NCBI RefSeq assembly: GCF_000981765.1
Contig: NZ_CP010975.1
Span: 248,001 to 312,000 of the forward strand
DNA: 64,000 bases
Direction of reading: 5' to 3'
Source: Kangiella geojedonensis
GTDB lineage: Bacteria > Pseudomonadota > Gammaproteobacteria > Enterobacterales > Kangiellaceae
Positions 30,315 through 39,197 of this stretch are shown piece by piece. The notes under the pieces are model-generated. The model saw nothing but the letters and a program-made list of their open reading frames with translations. It did no database searches and had not been told where the DNA came from. The translations under genes and the position numbers were made by a program. Positions within the stretch are counted from its first letter, which is position 1, and every line of letters starts with the position of its first letter.

Positions 30315-31541
30315 ATGAAAGAGCGATTATTTATACGCATTAGTAGCGATGAGCGATCGTTACAGTGGGGGACGCTGTTAGACGCAGAAGAGGGAAGCCA
30401 TGCTTTTGCAGACAGTGGTAGCTTATTGCTTGAAGACGCAGAGACACTGGGTGAAGTTATCGATCAGCACCAGGTCATACTGTTGCTTCCAGCTCATCGA
30501 GTTAAGTGTTTTAACGAAACAACGCCAACTAAAAATCGTAAGCAGCTTGAAAAAGCAATTCCTTATCAACTGGAAGAGCAAATTCTTGATAGTGTTGAAA
30601 ATCAACACTTTGCGCTGGGTTCGTTTGATGCTCAGGAGCGTTTAGCCATTAATGTCGTTGATAAAGTGTACTTTGAAGAAACTCTAGTGTTGTTAAAAGA
30701 AGCAGGGGTGGAGCCAGACTATGTGGTGTCAGAGGCAGCTTGCGTACCATACTTTTCTGATTCTTGGAGTGTTGTTATTGAAGACCAGGTATTGGTTCGT
30801 CAAGAGGATAATATATTTTGGTCTGCCGATAAGCCGTTGGTCGAAGAATTATTAAAGCTGGAGCTGCAAAGTAATGAATTAAGTGTGACCCAAGCGGTTC
30901 GAGTTTATACCGTTGAAGGGGAAACATTAAAACTAGAAGCTGTTCCTGGCTTGGCGACGCAGCAGGAAGCTTTGGGTGACTCATTCCTTTTCCTAGCTCA
31001 AAATTTTGACAGTGGGGCTATCAACTTATTGCAGCAAGAGTTTGCTTCTCAAAAGAAGACACAGCGCAATTATGGTGTGTGGAAGTTGCCAGCAATAGCC
31101 GCTTCTCTATTACTACTGTTGGGTTTAGCTTACTTGGTGAGTAATATTATTTATTTAAATAAGCAACGCTCAGAGTTAGAGCAGCAGACTTTAGCCGAGA
31201 CTAAGAAAATTTATCCTGGCCAAGAAGATTTAACGGTTGCTTTAATTCAAATCAACAGGGGCTTTTCTAGTATTGGTGGAGACAGCGGTAGCGGGGTTAG
31301 CTTTGCTGGATTAATGGATAAATCGATAAAGGCGATGGATACCAAGAATATTGAGTTTACTCAGATTGAGTATATTGCTAGTCGTGGGGAGTTAAGCATG
31401 GATGTCAGTGCTGAAAGTTACGATATTTTGACTGGCTCACAGAGAAGCCTTGAAAGCTCTGGTTTAGAAGTAAGCATGCGCAATGCTTCTGAGAACGGAG
31501 GTGTGTGGACAGCAAGAATTACGGTGGGGTTAAGCAAGTGA
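30315..31541 (+). CDS. gspL: Type II secretion protein L
   Basis: A 408-residue inner-membrane protein. The cytoplasmic actin-like domain (residues about 1-240) binds GspE, with VILLLPAHRVKCF and KAIPYQLEEQIL. A single span lies near 263-283, followed by a periplasmic ferredoxin-like domain. It starts 3 bases after the gspK stop. Confidence 0.93.
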   Translation: MKERLFIRISSDERSLQWGTLLDAEEGSHAFADSGSLLLEDAETLGEVIDQHQVILLLPAHRVKCFNETTPTKNRKQLEKAIPYQLEEQILDSVENQHFALGSFDAQERLAINVVDKVYFEETLVLLKEAGVEPDYVVSEAACVPYFSDSWSVVIEDQVLVRQEDNIFWSADKPLVEELLKLELQSNELSVTQAVRVYTVEGETLKLEAVPGLATQQEALGDSFLFLAQNFDSGAINLLQQEFASQKKTQRNYGVWKLPAIAASLLLLLGLAYLVSNIIYLNKQRSELEQQTLAETKKIYPGQEDLTVALIQINRGFSSIGGDSGSGVSFAGLMDKSIKAMDTKNIEFTQIEYIASRGELSMDVSAESYDILTGSQRSLESSGLEVSMRNASENGGVWTARITVGLSK

Positions 31542-32020
31542 AAGCAATAAAAGATTGGTATTCTGGTTTAAACCAGCGTGAACGTAGCATGGTGACGATA
31601 CTCGGCGTTATGATGATATTGCTTATTATTTTTATTGCCGTTGTCTTGCCGATTAAAAAATATGTGAATGGTCTTAATGACGGTGTGCGACAGTTAGAGT
31701 CTGACCTGCCAGTTGTCGCATCAAAGGTACAGGCATTGCAGGCTCGATCTGGAAATAACCCACAGGTAACAAGACAGTCATTGAATCAACTGATTACAAA
31801 TAGCAGTAAGCGTTACGGGTTAAAGTTTTCACGTATCGAAGAGCGTAAACGTGATGAAGAAATTCAGGTGAGACTTGATGATGTTGAATTTGACCAGCTA
31901 TTACGCTGGGTTGGACAGTTGGAGCAACAGCAAGGTTTAGTTATCGACACATTACGTGTTTCGGATAATGATGAATCAGGGATAGTCGATGCTTCAGTGA
32001 AATTTATAAAACCTTCGTAA
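31538..32020 (+). CDS. gspM: Type II secretion protein M
   Basis: A protein of 160 residues with a cytoplasmic YSGLNQRERSM stretch, a single span (about 20-40) and a periplasmic ferredoxin-like domain that pairs with GspL. I chose GTG 31538, whose GTGA overlaps the gspL stop and which has GGGG about 9 nt upstream. An in-frame GTG at 31505 would add 11 residues. Confidence 0.92.
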   Translation: MKAIKDWYSGLNQRERSMVTILGVMMILLIIFIAVVLPIKKYVNGLNDGVRQLESDLPVVASKVQALQARSGNNPQVTRQSLNQLITNSSKRYGLKFSRIEERKRDEEIQVRLDDVEFDQLLRWVGQLEQQQGLVIDTLRVSDNDESGIVDASVKFIKPS

Positions 32021-32042
32021 ATAAACTAATAGAAAATAGCGT

Positions 32043-32795
32043 ATGAAAAAAATAATTGTAGGGGCTGTAATAGCCCTTATTCTTTTTATAGCGATTCTTT
32101 TAATGCTTGCGCCGGCTAGAGTTGCAACGCCGTGGATCACTGATGCGGTCCCTGAGTTGTATTTAACAAATGTGAGTGGGTCGATTTGGTCAAGCCATAT
32201 TGAGCAAGCTAAGTATAGAAACTTAACGATAAATAATATTGAGTTACAGCCTAGCGCCATCGCTCTACTTTGGGGGGCGTTAGAAACTAGTATAAATATC
32301 CAAGATCCCAAGATAAGTCTAGAAGCAGAAGCAGTATTGTCTAGAAATAACTACTCTGTTAAAAACGCAAACTTTGATGTCGATACGGCTTACGTAGCAA
32401 GCCTAATCAAGGTGCCCATCGATGGTTTATCTGGTCGCGTTAACGGCCAAGTTTCAATATTAGACTACTCAAAAAAGAGTTTAAAGCAGCTTTCTGGAGA
32501 AGGGCAGTGGAATAATGCGGTTATTCTTTACCCTAACAATAATTTAGATATCGGTAACGTCAGTTTTAAATTAAGTAAGAGTGGACAGTTAGATAATGCT
32601 GCAAGAATTGATATTATGGATAATCAGGGCGTTTTGGATTTAAAGGGGTTTATTGAGGTGGGTTTAAATAAACAGTTTAGGATGAACATTCATGCTACTA
32701 ACCAGCTCCCTGCACACTTAAAAAACTGGTTAACGCGTTGGGGGCGTCAGGATGGAAATCGGATCTACTTAGAATGGCAAGGGCGTTTACCTTGA
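32043..32795 (+). CDS. gspN: Type II secretion protein N
   Basis: A 250-residue protein with an N-terminal membrane segment and a strand-rich body typical of GspN (VSGSIWSSHIEQAKY, LQPSAIALLWGAL, NWLTRWGRQDGNRIYLEWQG). It is an accessory type II component whose role is not well defined. Last gsp gene; its TGA overlaps the proposed TTG start of yrfG. Confidence 0.9.
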   Translation: MKKIIVGAVIALILFIAILLMLAPARVATPWITDAVPELYLTNVSGSIWSSHIEQAKYRNLTINNIELQPSAIALLWGALETSINIQDPKISLEAEAVLSRNNYSVKNANFDVDTAYVASLIKVPIDGLSGRVNGQVSILDYSKKSLKQLSGEGQWNNAVILYPNNNLDIGNVSFKLSKSGQLDNAARIDIMDNQGVLDLKGFIEVGLNKQFRMNIHATNQLPAHLKNWLTRWGRQDGNRIYLEWQGRLP

Positions 32796-33463
32796 AGCTG
32801 GAAGACTGGAACGCTGTTGAGGCCATCTTATTAGACATGGATGGTACTTTGCTGGATCTGGCTTTTGATAATCATTTTTGGAAAGAAGCTATACCAGCCA
32901 TTTATGCCGCTGAGAAAGGGATTAGTTTAGAGCAGTCTCGTAATGACCTTGGACAACATTACGAAGAGCATTATGGAACGCTTAATTGGTACTGCACGGA
33001 TTTTTGGACAGACAAACTCAAGCTAGATATCATAAAACACAAGACAGATTTAGCCGATAAAATAGCGCTACGACCAGGTACTAAAGAGTTTCTTGAGTAC
33101 ATAAGTGATAGTGACAAAAAGGTTCTTCTTGTCACCAATGCGCATCCAGAGACTTTACGGGTTAAGTTAGAGCAAACAAAAATCGATCAGTATTTTGATG
33201 CGCTTTACTCATCACATCAGTTTAAGCAGCCAAAAGAATCACCTGTCTTTTGGGCAAAACTTGAGCAAGAAATAAAGACACCATTATCAAATTGCCTATT
33301 TGTTGATGATACAGAAGCAATCTTAATCCAAGCGCAACAATCAGGTGTTAAACATGTAGTGATGGTTGAGCAGCCGGATATGAGCATGCCCGCAAGGAGT
33401 GTCGAGTCACTACGAAGCGTCAACTTACTAACTGAACTATTACCAACGAACAAGTATGACTAG
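32792..33463 (+). CDS. yrfG: GMP/IMP nucleotidase, HAD family
   Basis: A 223-residue HAD phosphatase. Motif I is LLDMDGTLLDL, followed by AFDNHFW, which is special to YrfG. Motif II is LLVTNAHP, and motif III/IV is SPVFWAKL with CLFVDDTE. I place the start at TTG 32792 (AAGGG about 9 nt upstream), which gives a length like E. coli YrfG. In-frame ATG 32774 would start inside gspN without a ribosome site. Confidence 0.9.
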   Translation: MKLEDWNAVEAILLDMDGTLLDLAFDNHFWKEAIPAIYAAEKGISLEQSRNDLGQHYEEHYGTLNWYCTDFWTDKLKLDIIKHKTDLADKIALRPGTKEFLEYISDSDKKVLLVTNAHPETLRVKLEQTKIDQYFDALYSSHQFKQPKESPVFWAKLEQEIKTPLSNCLFVDDTEAILIQAQQSGVKHVVMVEQPDMSMPARSVESLRSVNLLTELLPTNKYD

Positions 33464-34010
33464 AAAATTACCGAAAATTAAAAAGCAGCAAGTTATCGCC
33501 AAGACAAGAATATTTGCGGTTGAAGAACTAGAGCTAGAGTTTTCTAACGGAGTGTTTCGTATTTATGAAAGACTCAAAGCAGGCAAGCACGGTGCCGTGA
33601 TGATCATTCCGCTTTTGAATGAAACTACTATGCTATTAATTAAGGAGTATGCGGCAGGTACGGAGCGTTATGAGCTAGCTTTTCCTAAAGGTCTGATTGA
33701 TCCTGGCGAATCTGCAACTGAAGCCGCGAATCGTGAACTACAAGAAGAAGCGGGCTATGCAGCTAACTCGCTGAAGGAGCTAAAAAAGATTACACTCGCG
33801 CCTGGCTATTTAAGTCATGAAATGAATCTCGTGGTTGCAGAAGAGCTTTATCCCAGTAAGTTAGACGGTGATGAGCCCGAGCCCATTGAAGTGGTGGAGT
33901 GGGATATCAGTCGTATTGATGAGTTACTGGAGCTAGATGAGTTTAGTGAAGCTAGAAGTATTGCAGCAGTGTACTTACTAAAAAGATATTTAGAACAAAA
34001 AAGCCGCTAA
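33456..34010 (+). CDS. nudE: ADP compounds hydrolase NudE
   Basis: A 184-residue Nudix hydrolase that splits ADP-ribose, Ap3A and NADH. The Nudix box is complete: GLIDPGESATEAANRELQEEAGY. The N-terminal strand pattern and FPKG preceding the box are NudE-like. It overlaps yrfG by 8 nt and ends inside a terminator. Confidence 0.93.
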   Translation: MTRKLPKIKKQQVIAKTRIFAVEELELEFSNGVFRIYERLKAGKHGAVMIIPLLNETTMLLIKEYAAGTERYELAFPKGLIDPGESATEAANRELQEEAGYAANSLKELKKITLAPGYLSHEMNLVVAEELYPSKLDGDEPEPIEVVEWDISRIDELLELDEFSEARSIAAVYLLKRYLEQKSR

Positions 34011-34024
34011 AGAGCGGCTTTTTT
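34001..34024 (+). terminator. Terminator after nudE
   Basis: AAGCCGCT (34001-34008), loop AAAG, AGCGGCTT (34013-34020), then TTTT. It overlaps the nudE stop codon. It closes the gspC-nudE run. Confidence 0.88.
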
Positions 34025-34042
34025 AATAAGGTTAACTAGATG

Positions 34043-34558
34043 TTAACGCTCTTCGGCTGGCATAGAAATAATTTTTTCGCCACTTTCATCAGTAGTTAAA
34101 GTACCATTTTTTTCGAGGTACTCCTCAATAGGCTTATTGCCAGCAATAATGCGAATAGCAAAAGGTTTCTTGTGTGACTCTTGAGCGTCTTCAGCAATCA
34201 CTGTAACCAGATGAATACCTTCCGTCATTGGCGTTACGCTAAACTTATGTTGAGCCTGACCGCCAGATGACTTCTGTAGGTTGAGCTGCGTATTGCCATG
34301 TAACACCATGTTGTCAGTAGTTTTTAAATTAGCGTGGCTTGGCTGTTGTTTGCCCGTAAAGTTAACACTGATATCAACCGTTTCACCGACCGCAACACGT
34401 TCTTTAGATACGGTATAGTCCATCTCGACTTTCATCGATGGTTTACCAGGGCTTTTGAAGCTTTGTTCGCCTTTAGTGTCCTGCTCTTGAGCAGTCGTTT
34501 GGTTATTGCATGCGATGAGTGGTATCGCAATGAATAATGGTAATAGTAACTTTTTCAT
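34043..34558 (-). CDS. Small periplasmic lipoprotein, unknown function
   Basis: A 171-residue protein with a lipobox (PLIAC, Cys17). ATG 34558 is chosen because GAGGACA lies just upstream and the signal peptide MKKLLLPLFIAIPLIAC starts there. The body resembles an immunoglobulin-like beta sandwich (VDISVNFTGKQ, HLVTVIAEDAQESHKK). It lies 20 bases after the metallopeptidase-like lipoprotein gene on the same strand, so the three lipoproteins may form an operon. No family is recognised. Confidence 0.6.
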   Translation of the reverse strand: MKKLLLPLFIAIPLIACNNQTTAQEQDTKGEQSFKSPGKPSMKVEMDYTVSKERVAVGETVDISVNFTGKQQPSHANLKTTDNMVLHGNTQLNLQKSSGGQAQHKFSVTPMTEGIHLVTVIAEDAQESHKKPFAIRIIAGNKPIEEYLEKNGTLTTDESGEKIISMPAEER

Positions 34559-34578
34559 GTCAATTGTCCTCAATACGA

Positions 34579-36189
34579 TTAATTCTGAATAAGCGATACA
34601 TCGAAGCAAGTGCCAACAATGGCAGAGCCAGATGAGTTATAGGCTAGAACGTCTGCAACGTGTGTGCCTGCTGCAAAGTTTTCAGTAATGTTCACGGTTG
34701 ATGTTCCTAAGGCTTCCGTGAAGGCAACTAACTGACCCTGGTTATAGATGTAACCATCTAAGTCGTTAGAGCCTGAAGGTTCTAACCTTAATGTATAACT
34801 TCCAGCGGATTGAATATTAAGTCTCAAGAACTTTCTGTTTCCTAATTTATTTCTATCACTGCCGAAAGTCGTGATGGTACACACTTCTTGAGTATCACCA
34901 GGTGATAGCTCGTTATAGACAGGGATTACGCTCGGCTGGCCTTCGTTATCGGTTTCGTTAGAGCCCCAGATATCTACGTTCACATTGATATTTTGGTCGT
35001 TCAGAAGATCGTTTAAGGCTGCTACATCACTGGCATTTTCTTCCTTTAAGTATGTCATAAAGCTGAAAATACTAGTAAAGGCTTCTGTATTTCGTTGCTG
35101 TCCAGTTAAGACATCATAAATTGGCTGTAAACCTAAGTCGGCTAAATCATCATTAGCGCTGTCGTAAACATCATAAAGAATCGACTGAACGGACCCTTCG
35201 CTAAACCAACCCGGATTGGAGACATTATTATTCTCGACATTGATCGAAAAGCCTTGTGACTGATTGACACCAAAGGAATCTCTGTAGAAGGGATCGTCAG
35301 TTATAATGCCGGACCAAGCGTTACCGAAACCTTCGCCAAACGCTACTCGCATATCGAGTCTATCGCCGCCGCCATGTGGCCCACCAACACTGTCTGAGCG
35401 AGCATTATTATCTTCAAAATAATGTCCCCACTCATGAATGATGACATGGCCATCATACTCATCGCTATCAGTGTTCGCAGCTCCTAAAAGGTAGATTTGG
35501 TCTTGTGTGTAAAACGATGTGCCAATACGACCATCGGCTAAATTACCACTTTCAGGAATATTATTCGGACTCCAGTTAATCACCAGAGGGGCCAGCGTGA
35601 GGTTAGCATCAACTTCTTGCAGTTTAGTAATAGTGACATAAACGCGGTCTAGGATATTAAAAGGCGCTGCCGCTCGAGTCGAGGTATAAGAGCTACCGCC
35701 CCATCCTGAGTCTGCGTTGAAGTCTCGGGTTTCGCTGGTCGAGCTAACAGTAAATGTCGAAGTGTCTAGAACATATTGAGCATTACTGCTGGTATTATCG
35801 ACCACTTCGATATCCCATGACTGAGTGCCTGTCTGCTTCAGCTCTGCGCGGATTCGTAGTCGGTAACTAGTGCCAGTTTCGCCGTCGACTGAGTAATTCC
35901 CCGAAGCATCGCTGACATCGGTGTCAACAACGGTACTACCATTTAATAATTGAACGGTCACGCCACGGATCGGCGCTTCAACAGTAGCACTGTGGTTTAA
36001 GCCGTTTGTTGAAGTGTTGTGCGGTACTTTATCAAACGTTAAGGTCCCTGAAATAGTGGCTGCTTGACCACTTCCGCCGCCTCCGCCTGGAGGAGGTGTT
36101 GGAGAGCTATCATCACTACCGCCCCCACCGCCACAGCCATAAACCATTCCAGCAAGAACAGCTATAGTGAGCATTTTCTTTAAGTTCAT
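34579..36189 (-). CDS. Metallopeptidase-like lipoprotein (HEWGH), copy A
   Basis: A 536-residue secreted lipoprotein (lipobox ending Cys19, then Gly/Ser/Pro linker to residue 40). Residues about 45-110 resemble a carboxypeptidase regulatory-like beta sandwich. The zinc site is H252-E253-x2-H256 (IIHEWGHYFED), with a likely third ligand Glu286 in FGEGFGNAW, a gluzincin-like layout. The last ~110 residues look like a PPC-type beta domain (SYTLRLEPSGSNDLDGYIY). It is a close paralogue of the next gene upstream. Substrate unknown. Confidence 0.7.
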   Translation of the reverse strand: MNLKKMLTIAVLAGMVYGCGGGGGSDDSSPTPPPGGGGGSGQAATISGTLTFDKVPHNTSTNGLNHSATVEAPIRGVTVQLLNGSTVVDTDVSDASGNYSVDGETGTSYRLRIRAELKQTGTQSWDIEVVDNTSSNAQYVLDTSTFTVSSTSETRDFNADSGWGGSSYTSTRAAAPFNILDRVYVTITKLQEVDANLTLAPLVINWSPNNIPESGNLADGRIGTSFYTQDQIYLLGAANTDSDEYDGHVIIHEWGHYFEDNNARSDSVGGPHGGGDRLDMRVAFGEGFGNAWSGIITDDPFYRDSFGVNQSQGFSINVENNNVSNPGWFSEGSVQSILYDVYDSANDDLADLGLQPIYDVLTGQQRNTEAFTSIFSFMTYLKEENASDVAALNDLLNDQNINVNVDIWGSNETDNEGQPSVIPVYNELSPGDTQEVCTITTFGSDRNKLGNRKFLRLNIQSAGSYTLRLEPSGSNDLDGYIYNQGQLVAFTEALGTSTVNITENFAAGTHVADVLAYNSSGSAIVGTCFDVSLIQN

Positions 36190-36213
36190 AATTAACTCCA
36201 GGTCAAATTATCA

Positions 36214-37782
36214 TCAGTTCATTTGAAACTCTGCATCAAAGCAAACTGCCGCTACAGCGGTGCCTTCTGCGTTATAACCAATAACATCAGCAATGCTAAT
36301 GCCTTGCGCAAGGTTTGCGTTTATTACTGCAGGCTCAATACCCGCATCATCATTGGCAGCAACTGCTTCTCCATTGGTAAATATATAGCCATCAATATCA
36401 TTATCGCGTGAAGGCGTTAATGTCAGGGTGTAGCTACCGTCAACAGGTGCATTGAGTTTAATAAAGCGATGGTTAGCTAGTTTATTGCCGTCAGCTCCTT
36501 GTGAGGTACTGGTGCAAACTCGTATGACATCTCCAACGGCCAGATCTAAATAAACGGGTAATGCCTCGGTTAAGGAGCCATTATTGGTGGCGTTTGTGCC
36601 CCATATGTCGACATCAGTAGTAATATTTTGGGCTTGCAATAAGTTGTTAAAATCATTAACGAAAGAGGGGTTGTTCTCTTTCATAAACGTCATAAATGTG
36701 AAGATACTGGTCATTGCTGGAGTATCTTTTTGCTGTCCAGTCAAAATATCGACAATCGGCTTTAGACCTAAGTTGATAAAATCTTGGCCGTCGCTAGCTT
36801 CATCATAGATATCATATAACAAGGATTGTACTGAACCTTCACTGAACCAGCCGGGGTTAATGACGTCGTTATCTTCAATTTCGATGGAGAAACCGGTGGC
36901 TTGGTTTTGGTCAAAGGAGTCTTGGTAAGTAGGCTGGTCGGTAATCATAGCTGACCACGCATTACCAAACCCTTCGCCAAAAGCAACGCGCATATCAAGG
37001 TAGTCTCCGCCTGCATGCGGGCCGCCGATGCTGTCAGATCTTGCGACTTTATCTTCAAAGAAGTGTCCCCATTCGTGAATGATGACATGTTGATCGTATT
37101 CATCGGTATCAACGTCTTCCGCCCCTAACAAGAAGATTTGGCCGTTTTGGTAATAAGAGGTGCCGATCTCTCCGATGGTCACATCGCCAAACTGAGGAAT
37201 ATTATTCGGGCTCCAATTGATTGTAAGTGCTGGAAGCTGTACGTCACCAATGGCATCCAGCTTTAAGAAGATGTCATAAACTTTATCAAGAATGTGGAAA
37301 GGCGCTGCGGCGCGTGTCGAGGTATAACCTTGTTCGCCTTGCCAGCCTGAGGCGGCGTGTAAATTAATCGACATCGACTCACGCTTAACCTCAAAAGTGT
37401 TCGTTTCCATGGTGTAAAGGGCGCTATCATTCGTATTATCAACCACTCTAACTTGCCATGCATTGTTGTCGCCATCACCAGTGACATTAGACAGTTCTGC
37501 CCGCACGCGTATTTTAACGAAAGTGTCCATTTTCTTAATGAACTTGTATTGCCCTTGAGCGTCCGTAATATCGGTTTCAATAATAGTGCCGTCTTCAATC
37601 AGCTGGACTTCAACACCGCGGACAGGAGAGGCGAATGATTTGTTGTATTCTAAACCGTGGGAAATGTCGCTGTGAGGAACTTTTTCATAAGTCACTTTGC
37701 CTGTGATTTCAGCATTAGGCACATCACAGCCAGATAAGACGATTAGTGCCACACAAGCACACAATAATCTCCATGGAAACAT
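36214..37782 (-). CDS. Metallopeptidase-like lipoprotein (HEWGH), copy B
   Basis: A 522-residue paralogue of the neighbouring gene with the same plan: lipobox ending Cys19 (VLSGC), regulatory-like beta domain, zinc site H236-E237-x2-H240 and FGEGFGNAW, and a beta-rich C terminus. It lacks the long Gly/Ser linker after the lipobox. The gap to copy A is 24 bases, so this is a tandem duplication transcribed together. The copies differ throughout, so the duplication is not recent. Confidence 0.7.
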   Translation of the reverse strand: MFPWRLLCACVALIVLSGCDVPNAEITGKVTYEKVPHSDISHGLEYNKSFASPVRGVEVQLIEDGTIIETDITDAQGQYKFIKKMDTFVKIRVRAELSNVTGDGDNNAWQVRVVDNTNDSALYTMETNTFEVKRESMSINLHAASGWQGEQGYTSTRAAAPFHILDKVYDIFLKLDAIGDVQLPALTINWSPNNIPQFGDVTIGEIGTSYYQNGQIFLLGAEDVDTDEYDQHVIIHEWGHFFEDKVARSDSIGGPHAGGDYLDMRVAFGEGFGNAWSAMITDQPTYQDSFDQNQATGFSIEIEDNDVINPGWFSEGSVQSLLYDIYDEASDGQDFINLGLKPIVDILTGQQKDTPAMTSIFTFMTFMKENNPSFVNDFNNLLQAQNITTDVDIWGTNATNNGSLTEALPVYLDLAVGDVIRVCTSTSQGADGNKLANHRFIKLNAPVDGSYTLTLTPSRDNDIDGYIFTNGEAVAANDDAGIEPAVINANLAQGISIADVIGYNAEGTAVAAVCFDAEFQMN

Positions 37783-37867
37783 AAACTACCCCGATATTAT
37801 TATGATTGATAAGTAAAACAGTTTTTCAGTTTAATATAACTTATTCACTTGATCGAGTTGCTATGTT

Positions 37868-39154
37868 CTATTTAGTGACTTTTCTGATGTGTTTGATAGC
37901 TGCCATTACCTGGTTATCACGACGATAATCTTGTTTTTCAGTACTTTGCGTTGACTCAAGGTTTTTTGTATCGGTTTGTAGCTTTTCGCTTTTGGACGCC
38001 TCAATAATCTCGAATTCTAGAGGTATATCAGGCGTGATGCCTGAGTTCTGAATGGAGCGGTCATTAGGAGTGTAATAAAGCGAAGTCGTCAACTTGATAG
38101 CATTACCGCCGTGAATAGGCAAAATTGTTTGGACCATGGCTTTACCGAAAGACTGTGTGCCAATTAAGGTTGCTCGTTTATGATCTTGTAAAGCTCCTGC
38201 AACAATCTCAGAAGCTGATGCTGAGCGGTTGTTAATAAGTACCACCAATGGTTTTCCACGCAAGATATCACCAGCGGTCGCATTATGGACCTCATTATTG
38301 TCTTGTTCACGGCCTTTGGTCTTAACTATAATGCCATCATTCAAAAATAAATCGCTAACCTCCGTTGCACCATCTAGTAGGCCACCGGGATTATTTCTCA
38401 AATCTAAAATCAAGCCAGATAATGGCTTCTTGCTGAGATACTCCATATTACTGATCGCTTGGCTCAAATCATTCGCAGTACGCAGTTGAAACTCAGTAAT
38501 ACGTGCAAATCCAATATTGGATTCTAGAAGCTCATAATTCACACTGGTGGTATGAATAATTTGCCTGGTGATCAACACTTCTTTTTTTTCTTGGTTAGCC
38601 GCGGCAATATAGGTCAACTTAACTTTACTACCCGGAGCCCCTCGCATTAGATTTGAACCTTCTTCTGAAGGCAGGTTCTGGGTTGAGACCTCATTAATCT
38701 TTACGATTAAGTCTCCTTTTTCCAAACCCACGGCTTGGGCAGGTGAATCTGGAATGATATTCACGACTTCAATACCGTTTTCGAGGTGATTAGCCTCAAT
38801 ACCAATCCCTGCATAATCACCAGTGGCGCTTTCTTGCAATGCAGCGAATTGTTCGGCACTTAAATAGCTTGAGTAGGGATCAAGGTTGTTTAGCATGCCA
38901 CGAATCGCGGCATCTAAAATTTCTTTATCGCTAAGCTCTTTAACGTAAGACTTTTTGATTTGTGCGTAGGCATCGGCTAATGCAGCGAGTTCGTCTAACG
39001 GTAGAGTTTCTACCGTATTTGACGTTCCAGATTCTTGAGTGGCTTTACTATTATTGGATGATTCTTTAATGGTTGTATCTGTCGGGGTGTCAGCGAAGGA
39101 TGTGCTGACAAAGCTGCAACACAGTATGCTAACCAGTAAAATTCTCAATGTCAT
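37868..39154 (-). CDS. ctpA: Carboxy-terminal processing protease, S41 family
   Basis: A 428-residue periplasmic protease. Signal peptide to about residue 22, a PDZ domain (GIGIEANHLENGIEVVNIIPDSPA, GLEKGDLIVKIN), and an S41 core with the Ser in NNRSASASEIVAGAL and the Lys in GTQSFGKAMVQ. CtpA trims C termini of periplasmic substrates, including cell-wall hydrolases in related bacteria. It follows envC on the same strand. Confidence 0.92.
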   Translation of the reverse strand: MTLRILLVSILCCSFVSTSFADTPTDTTIKESSNNSKATQESGTSNTVETLPLDELAALADAYAQIKKSYVKELSDKEILDAAIRGMLNNLDPYSSYLSAEQFAALQESATGDYAGIGIEANHLENGIEVVNIIPDSPAQAVGLEKGDLIVKINEVSTQNLPSEEGSNLMRGAPGSKVKLTYIAAANQEKKEVLITRQIIHTTSVNYELLESNIGFARITEFQLRTANDLSQAISNMEYLSKKPLSGLILDLRNNPGGLLDGATEVSDLFLNDGIIVKTKGREQDNNEVHNATAGDILRGKPLVVLINNRSASASEIVAGALQDHKRATLIGTQSFGKAMVQTILPIHGGNAIKLTTSLYYTPNDRSIQNSGITPDIPLEFEIIEASKSEKLQTDTKNLESTQSTEKQDYRRDNQVMAAIKHIRKVTK

Positions 39155-39197
39155 AAATTCCTTGTCCTTACTTTGTTACCCAACAGGTATCGCTCGG

